Below are positions 58,435 through 64,000 of a stretch of 64,000 nucleotides of DNA, one piece after another (position 1 is the first letter of the stretch; each line of letters starts with the position of its first letter). The stretch is taken from the NCBI GenBank assembly GCA_002179805.1, contig NAVB01001014.1, forward strand, positions 1-64,000. The letters are read 5' to 3'. Source of the stretch: Acanthamoeba lenticulata (taxonomy: Eukaryota; Discosea; Longamoebia; Acanthamoebidae). The notes beneath the pieces are model-generated. The model worked only from the letters and a program-made list of their open reading frames with translations, had not been told where the DNA came from and ran no database searches. Position numbers and translations under genes: made by a program.

Positions 58435-60870
58435 TCACAGCTCATCCGTCTCTTCAGTCTCTTCAGTTTTGTCTTCATTTTGAGGATGACCACTGTCGCC
58501 ACGACAGGTCTGTGCTCGACATCTCTTGAACTGCAACAGCCAGAATGTGAGCACGTCCTGAGAGGAAATGAAAGGGTAAGTGCACTCGTTGATCGCAAAT
58601 GCGGGAGCCAACAACCTCAACTCGACTCTACTCGACTCACCTTGGAAGAGCCCAAAACAACAGAAAACGTGATTCCTTGCCCTCCCAATGCCATGGCCTG
58701 CAGAAGCCTGGAGCCCCCTCCCATCTCCCATTTTAGTGGCTTCGGTGACGGTCCGCAATCAAGTCATCACGCACCAGGAGCCCTTGTTGAACTTGAGCGT
58801 GAGCGGGCACTGCTCCCCAGATGCTGCACTGCACGTGATCTGCTCGGCCACTGCACTGACGATGTCGTCCTACGCACGTTGTTGCAGAGGTTGAGTGAAA
58901 AAGGGAAGTACAGAGAGAAGAGAGTGCAATGCGACGTACAGAGACGATCTCTGTATAGATCCGATGCCCAACAAAGAAAACTCCAATCAGCCAGAAGGTG
59001 ATCACCAGGATCAACAGCCGTAGCAAGTGTTCGGCCGAGATGACCGTCGCGTTCATCTCCTTCAGCCGTGAGCGGACCTGAAATAAAGATAAATAAAAGA
59101 ATAATGGGGGTGTTGTCGGACTGGTAAGCTGTACATACCCGCCAGACCTTAAAGATGACCATTATCATGAGCGGTGAACCGACAAGAAGAGTAAACGCCA
59201 CTGTGAACACCCACCATCACCAAGTACTTGCTTCAGCCGCAATGGACTCAATTTTTAGTGGGCTGTTGCACTTGCACACATACCCGGGCCATACCACAGC
59301 CCCCAGTCCCACGGGTGGGCGATGAAGCAATTGGGCGAGCCAGACAGACTCTCAAACTTCTGCGCGGCGAGCCCTGTGTTGTGAAGTACCCTTGTCATCA
59401 CACATACACGCATGTCTTGAAGCGCTCGAGTGACTAGAAGTACCGATGACACTCGTAAGCAGAGGGAAGCCCCAGCCAACCACATGGGAGGCAACGTGAA
59501 ACTGTCCCCCGGGTGCAGATGCCGATGTAAGTGAATCGTGACCCGCTGTTCTGATTGATACAAGTGGGTGACACGTACCACGGCCATGATCCTTGGCGGC
59601 ACCCTCAGAACGACGAGCGAGAAGGCGGTAATTGTGAGCATGAGCCACCAACAGCTGCCCGAAAGTCCACCAAACGCCACGAGCATGCCTTGGATGACGC
59701 AGGCTACGCCCTGGCCGTTATTGTCGCTCGCTCGATCAAAGGTCTGCAGGACTGGCACATCATCCCAGGAACAGACCGTCTTGCGCGGACCTGAGCTCAC
59801 AGACAACACCTTGCTTTTGTGAGTTTCCCACTTACTGGCAAGGAGGCTTATTTGAATCACTCTATGTTCACAGCCGTTACCCCCGACCAGCACGGACAGA
59901 ATGACACCGACGCTGCAGATGGCCGATGTGATGAGGAGGTAGATCTGGAACGATGTCGGGAAACGTCTTTTGCTTGGCATCAAGAAGTAGGTGATGATGA
60001 GGAACACCGTCATGATCAGAGCAACGCCTGGTGGTGCATGTAAGACCACAAACTCCCAGATGATTGGCGCAGATTGGATGATTGGACAGACGCGTACTTG
60101 CGAGGCCCATCAGCAAGCCCATGGAGGTGTCCCACTCGCTGCTGGTGAACATGGGGTCGGGGCACGGGTAGACACAGACTTGGTCGGGCGATCGCAAGTT
60201 CTGGCTAAAGTCCGCAATGGAGCCCTTCCGGTTGTACTTGAGCGGGTGCGGACAATCGGCTTGGCTGTAGGGCACGACCACGCCGGACGACCGGTTGTTG
60301 CAGACGGGGAAGGCAAAGACGGGCGAGCTGCAGTTGGGCAGCAGCGCGGTCAGGCCCTGTGCGCGGAAGAACGCTGAGCAAGTCTGGACCACTTCATCAC
60401 ACACGCTCTTGCACGGAGGGCGGTCTGAGAAAGAACGAGAGAGAGACTTAATGATAACCATTTATCCATCCTCTGGCTCGACACGTACAAGCGAGGGAAG
60501 TCCCTGAGAAGCTGCACTCAACGAAGCTGCCCATGCAAGCAAGTCGTATGGCGGCCGAGCGGCAGGTCTGCGGGATCACCGCGCCTAGGAGCTTGGTGGT
60601 ACTGGCGGCCTCTTCGTCCGCTTGAGTGTAGTTCTTGGTGGGAAGAAGGAGAACGTTGGGGTAGGTCACTACGCTGTCGCATTTGCCCGCCGTGGAGGGC
60701 GACCCGTGGTAGGGCACGCAAGCTTGACCTTTCACCGCCACCGCCACGGCCACGAACAAGAGCACTGCATGATGATGGTCGGTTTTCAGCTCGAATGGTC
60801 GCCACATTCGCCAAAAACAACACTTAAAGGGGGCACAAAGCAGCTTACCTGTGCACACCAACTGAGCCAT
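58435..60870 (-). CDS. Frizzled/Smoothened-like seven-transmembrane receptor
   Basis: ATG 60870 and splicing to the next exon give a signal peptide (MAQLVCTVLLFVAVAVAV). A Cys-rich extracellular Frizzled domain follows: CVPYHGSPSTAGKC, QTCRSAAIRLACMGSFVEC, PPCKSVCDEVVQTCSAFF, LPNCSSPVFAFPVC. Seven helices include VALIMTVFLIITYFLMPS, FQIYLLITSAICSVGVIL, GLSGSCWWLMLTITAFSLVV and LLILVITFWLIGVFFVGH. The C-terminus carries SSKDVLTFWLLQFKRC, close to the Frizzled KTxxxW region, then an acidic end (TEETEETDEL). Stop at 58435. About ten introns. Such receptors are expanded in amoebae; there is no evidence for a Wnt ligand here. Confidence 0.88.
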
Positions 60871-61277
60871 GGCGTTAGCTGTGGAGTGGTTGGGCTGTGG
60901 GGAATGGGCAAAGAGCTGCCCCAAAGAACCGAGTTTACAACATCACCTGGTAGAGGCGGTTGTTGGGCACAGCCAAGGACAAAAAGGACTGCGGTTGTGC
61001 GCAGCTGTGAAGAAAGCAAGGACAAAAAACGTTTCTCTGCTCGGAGTTGCATAAGCCGCAACAAATGGCGCCTCTGAAAACTGCCCTCACCCGGCTCTGC
61101 GGGAGTGGTTGGGTAATGGTCATCAACACACATGTTTAGCAAACCTGTCTGTCGCGTTGCTCTTTGCTCCCACTTGGCAGTCTTAATCGTCTCGAGACTT
61201 TCATGTTGTAATTCTGAATGGAATGGGCTGTACAGGTTCGCTGTGGAGAAGAAGGGAAAGCTGCCGACGCACGTCGC
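60871..61277. promoter_or_regulatory. Upstream region of the Frizzled-like gene
   Basis: 407 bases between the receptor start (-) and the 3' end of the CIA2 gene (-). No gene, repeat or clear motif was recognised. Confidence 0.4.
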
Positions 61278-61892
61278 TCAGTCACTTTGGGCAATGCAGG
61301 TGTTCACAACGTCCAGGAGATGCGCGTTCTCTAGCGCTGCCGCCACACGCTCCTTGTCGTTCAGCTGCTTGTTGACTGCGCAGTTGTGTTGGGGTTTGGA
61401 TTAGCCAAGGCCGTTCGTGATACAGGGCGAGAGGAGGTGCGCACCTGCATCTTCTGAGGCGTGCGAGCCGGGCGACACTTGGATGTCTACCTGCAGAGTA
61501 AACAAGAGAGTCAACAAGAGTTGGAGGGCGCAGTGCTCGCGGAAGAGAGGCACCTTGAAGCGAGAGGGGAGGGAGCGCAGCAGCTTGACTCGGATGCACA
61601 GGCCTATGAGGGTGGCCATGGAGCAGTGTGGAATCGTGGGGGTGAACTTGACCATGACCTGGCTGTTAACATTATCCACCTTGATAAGGTCATGCTGCGT
61701 TACGTTGAGCTGCTCAAGTGTGAGCGGATGCTCGGGATCGTTGATGCGCCGGATGAGATCGAAAATTTCAAGCGAATCGATTTCCTCGACCGTTTCATCA
61801 TCGTCTGTCTCCCTGTAGACTCGTGTTCGTGGTGCCACGTCCTTCACAGCGTACACTTTAGGATTAGGGTTGATCAACTCTCCGCCTTCCAT
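61278..61892 (-). CDS. CIAO2B: Cytosolic iron-sulfur assembly component 2 (MIP18/FAM96B family)
   Basis: Part of the CIA targeting complex that delivers Fe-S clusters to nuclear and cytosolic enzymes. Exon 1 (ATG 61892) contains [20 protein letters not shown] and [19 protein letters not shown], the DUF59/MIP18 core with its conserved Cys. Intron 61491-61553 joins LPSRFK to [16 protein letters not shown] further intron near 61380-61442 joins to [20 protein letters not shown]. Stop TGA is 61278-61280. Length and motif order match the human protein closely. A TGACGTCA octamer lies 66 bp upstream of the ATG. Confidence 0.94.
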
Positions 61893-61957
61893 CTGCTTTG
61901 TCTGTAGAAATCATGAAAATGCAGACGTTATTTATTTTACATTTTGTTTCGTGGTGC

Positions 61958-61965
61958 TGACGTCA
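61958..61965. promoter_or_regulatory. CRE-like octamer TGACGTCA
   Basis: A palindromic bZIP-type site 66 bp upstream of the CIA2 start codon and 8 bp before the stop end of the histidine kinase gene, in an 80-bp intergenic gap. The same octamer occurs upstream of the sphingomyelinase-like gene. Confidence 0.4.
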
Positions 61966-61972
61966 CGCCACC

Positions 61973-64000
61973 TCAGCAAGCGGGTCCAGCTGAGGGTCGG
62001 CGCGGGAGGACAACCTCACGGAAGAGGACGTCCTCCAACGTGCTCTTGAGCTCCTTGAGTTTGATCGGCTTCTTGAGATAGGCCACGATGCCGGCATCGT
62101 TGCAGGCCACCCGCGTGGCCTCCTGCATGTCGGCCGAGCAGGCGATGATCAGCGGCCCGCCTGCCCCGTCGTAGTCGCCCTTGCGCAGCGTGCGGGCCTC
62201 ATGCAGGATCGTGCGCGAGGCCTCGAGGCCGTCCATCTCTGGCATGTGCAGGTCCATCAGCACGACGTCGAACCGCCCGCGGCGGACGGCCTCCACGGCC
62301 TGCCGCCCGTCGGCCACCACTGTGACCTGGGAATACCCGATCATGCTCAGCAGCCGCATGGCCACCTTCTGGTTGACCACGTTGTCCTCGGCCAGCAGGA
62401 TGCTCGGGAAGGGCGAAACCGCCACCTCGGGTACTGGCGCGACTGCCCGGGGCGAGGCTGAGGAGATCTTCAGCTCCGGCAGCGAATAGCTGCGGCCATG
62501 GCTCGGGTCACGCGTCTGCGCGCACGTGCGGTAGAGCTTCTCCAGCTCGCGGGGCGAAGCGCTCGACACCGGTACCAAAGCGCGCGGATGGCTCAAGCGG
62601 CTGCTGCTGCTGCCGCCACCGCTCTGGGGCTGTGCCGCTGGTGACGCCTCGGCGGCACAGTCGTGGAGCGAGGCCGGCAGGCTGGTGGTCCGGGGCGTGG
62701 CCTCGAGTTGGACCGGAATGGCAAAGCCAAACGTGCTGCCTTCACCCTCGCGGCTCCGAACCCACAGCTGGCCGCCCATCAGCTCGCATAGCTTGCGCGA
62801 GATGGCCAGCCCGAGGCCCGTCCCCTCGTATTTCCTGCGTCAAGACGCCATCACAAGTATGTATGAGATGACGGCCGCTCAATACAACAGAACGAGAGGC
62901 CTAGTCAAGTACCGCGTGTAGGAGGAGTCGACCTGGGAGAAGGGCTTGAATAAGCGGTCCTGCTTGTCTGCCGGGATGCCGATGCCCGAGTCGCGCACCT
63001 CGAACTGCAGCTCGGCCCACTGTCGACGCGAGAGCGAGTGAGCTCCGAGCCCACACGCGACCAAAAAACACAACGGGGAAGGTACAAACACGTACGCGCT
63101 GGCCCACGGAGGGTCCTTCCCACATGAGGTTGCACTTGATGGCCAGGGCGACGCTGCCCGCCTGCGTGAACTTGAGCGCGTTGCTGAGGAGGTTGATGAG
63201 CACCTGGCGCAGGTGGCCCTTATCGCCGATCACCTGCTTCGGCACGCTGGGGGCGATGTCGCAAGAGAGCGACACGCCGGCGCGCTTGGAGGGCTGGTTG
63301 CTCATTAGGAGCGCCAGCCTGCGCACGCACTTGTGCAGGTCAAATGAGGCCTCCTGCACGCCATGGCCCCACATGAGCTTCGTGTGTGCGTGTGTATGTG
63401 TAACAACAAGTGCGGCGTACCACGAGCTCGGTCTTGCCGGCCTCGATCTTGGAGAAGTCGAGGACATTGTTGAGCAGCGAGAGCAGGGCCTTGGCCGATG
63501 AGGACAGGATCTGGAGGCACTCGCGCTGCTCCGGCGGCATACCAGAGCCCTTGAGCACCTTCACCATGCCGCAGATGGCGTTCATCGGCGTCCGGATCTC
63601 GTGGGACATGACGGCCAGGAACTCGGACTTGGCCTGCGAGGCGCGCTCGGCCACGGCCTTTTCTTGCTCGAGCGCGGCGTTCTTCCAGGCGAGTTCCTTG
63701 CTCTTGCGCTCCTCCTCTAGCGTGCGGGCGTGTGACAGGCCGATCTCGACCTGCGCGCAGGCCTCCTGGAAGAGGAGAAGCTCGTCCTCGCGCCACACAC
63801 GAGGCCCCGAAGTCGAGCGGTGAAGCTGGAGGAGGAGAACGGCAAAGGTGTCGTCGCCCTGGTAGGGCACATGGGCGCACAGCATCGAGCTCACGTCCTT
63901 CGATGCAAAGTAGTCCACAAAGGCCGGGTCCATCTCCACCTCCTCGTGGCCCGACGCCGTCATCAACCTCCGCGCCGTGAAGTCAAACGCCGCAGCCACC
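61973..64000 (-). CDS. Hybrid sensor histidine kinase (GAF-HisKA-HATPase-REC), 5' end outside the window
   Basis: A phosphorelay sensor. The N-terminal part in the window fits a GAF domain ([20 protein letters not shown]), then a coiled-coil linker ([20 protein letters not shown]). The HisKA box is [15 protein letters not shown], with the phospho-His. The ATPase has the N box [11 protein letters not shown]1 DSGIGIP, F box FKPFSQVD and G2 GTGLGLA, which is completed across intron 62838-62923 or so. A Ser/Pro-rich linker precedes the receiver domain, with LLAEDN, the phospho-Asp in [13 protein letters not shown] and Lys in LKKP. Stop at 61973. Introns lie near 63020-63095 and 63350-63420. The sensor input may extend past 64000. 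Fusing kinase and receiver implies transfer to a separate HPt protein. Confidence 0.92.

Overview
The window looks like nuclear DNA of a free-living amoebozoan, most likely Acanthamoeba or a close relative. This is judged from gene content and gene structure, not from a database search. The DNA is GC-rich and gene-dense, with mostly short intergenic gaps. Almost every gene is cut by many 50-90 nt GT-AG introns. The content is eukaryotic (AP-3, CCR4-NOT, CHD remodeller, CIA machinery), mixed with amoeba-typical receptors, a hybrid histidine kinase and a few bacterial-looking enzymes. Genes at both edges are cut: a 7TM receptor at the left (5' end missing) and a histidine kinase at the right (5' end missing).

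Layout. 1-2448: 7TM receptor (+). 2715-3043: two tRNA-Gly(CCC) genes as a near-perfect inverted repeat. 3400-7959: tandem pair of FAD oxidoreductase-Rieske fusion genes (+). 8207-9818: O6-methylguanine-DNA methyltransferase and a histone-fold protein (-). 10136-11699: four-CBS AMPK-gamma-like protein (+). 11768-13792: neutral-sphingomyelinase-like phosphodiesterase (-). 14193-17078: ABC half-transporter lacking its Walker B segment (-). 17191-20658: RecQ helicase (+). 20848-21365: unknown small protein (-). 21771-25212: membrane-anchored coiled-coil protein (+) whose tail contains a piece of the oxidoreductase gene. 25286-30564: AP-3 delta (-). 30743-33959: CHD-type chromatin remodeller (-). 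34130-35788: intronless flavin monooxygenase (+). 35861-36954: unknown acidic protein (+). 37042-39348: U-box/vWA/Vint protein (-). 39834-43331: EF-1A-like protein with a decayed GTPase site fused to ankyrin repeats (+). 43403-45256: unrecognised protein with polymerase-palm-like motifs (-). 45472-48889: MKT1-like regulator (-). 49142-57700: CNOT1 (+). 57862-58209: thioredoxin-fold protein (+). 58435-60870: Frizzled-like receptor (-). 61278-61892: CIA2/MIP18 (-). 61973-64000: hybrid histidine kinase (-).

How the genes fit together. There are no operons; neighbours are mostly divergent or convergent. Functionally suggestive neighbours are MKT1 and CNOT1 (both mRNA-fate regulators, head to head across about 250 bp) and the two oxidoreductase copies. 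The most unusual items are: the oxidoreductase exon captured by the coiled-coil gene; a near-identical Rieske exon shared by two otherwise diverged paralogues; the ABC transporter without Walker B; the EF-1A-ankyrin fusion; the Hint-containing U-box protein; and the polymerase-like unknown gene. Exon boundaries are given where I could phase them; others are stated as approximate.
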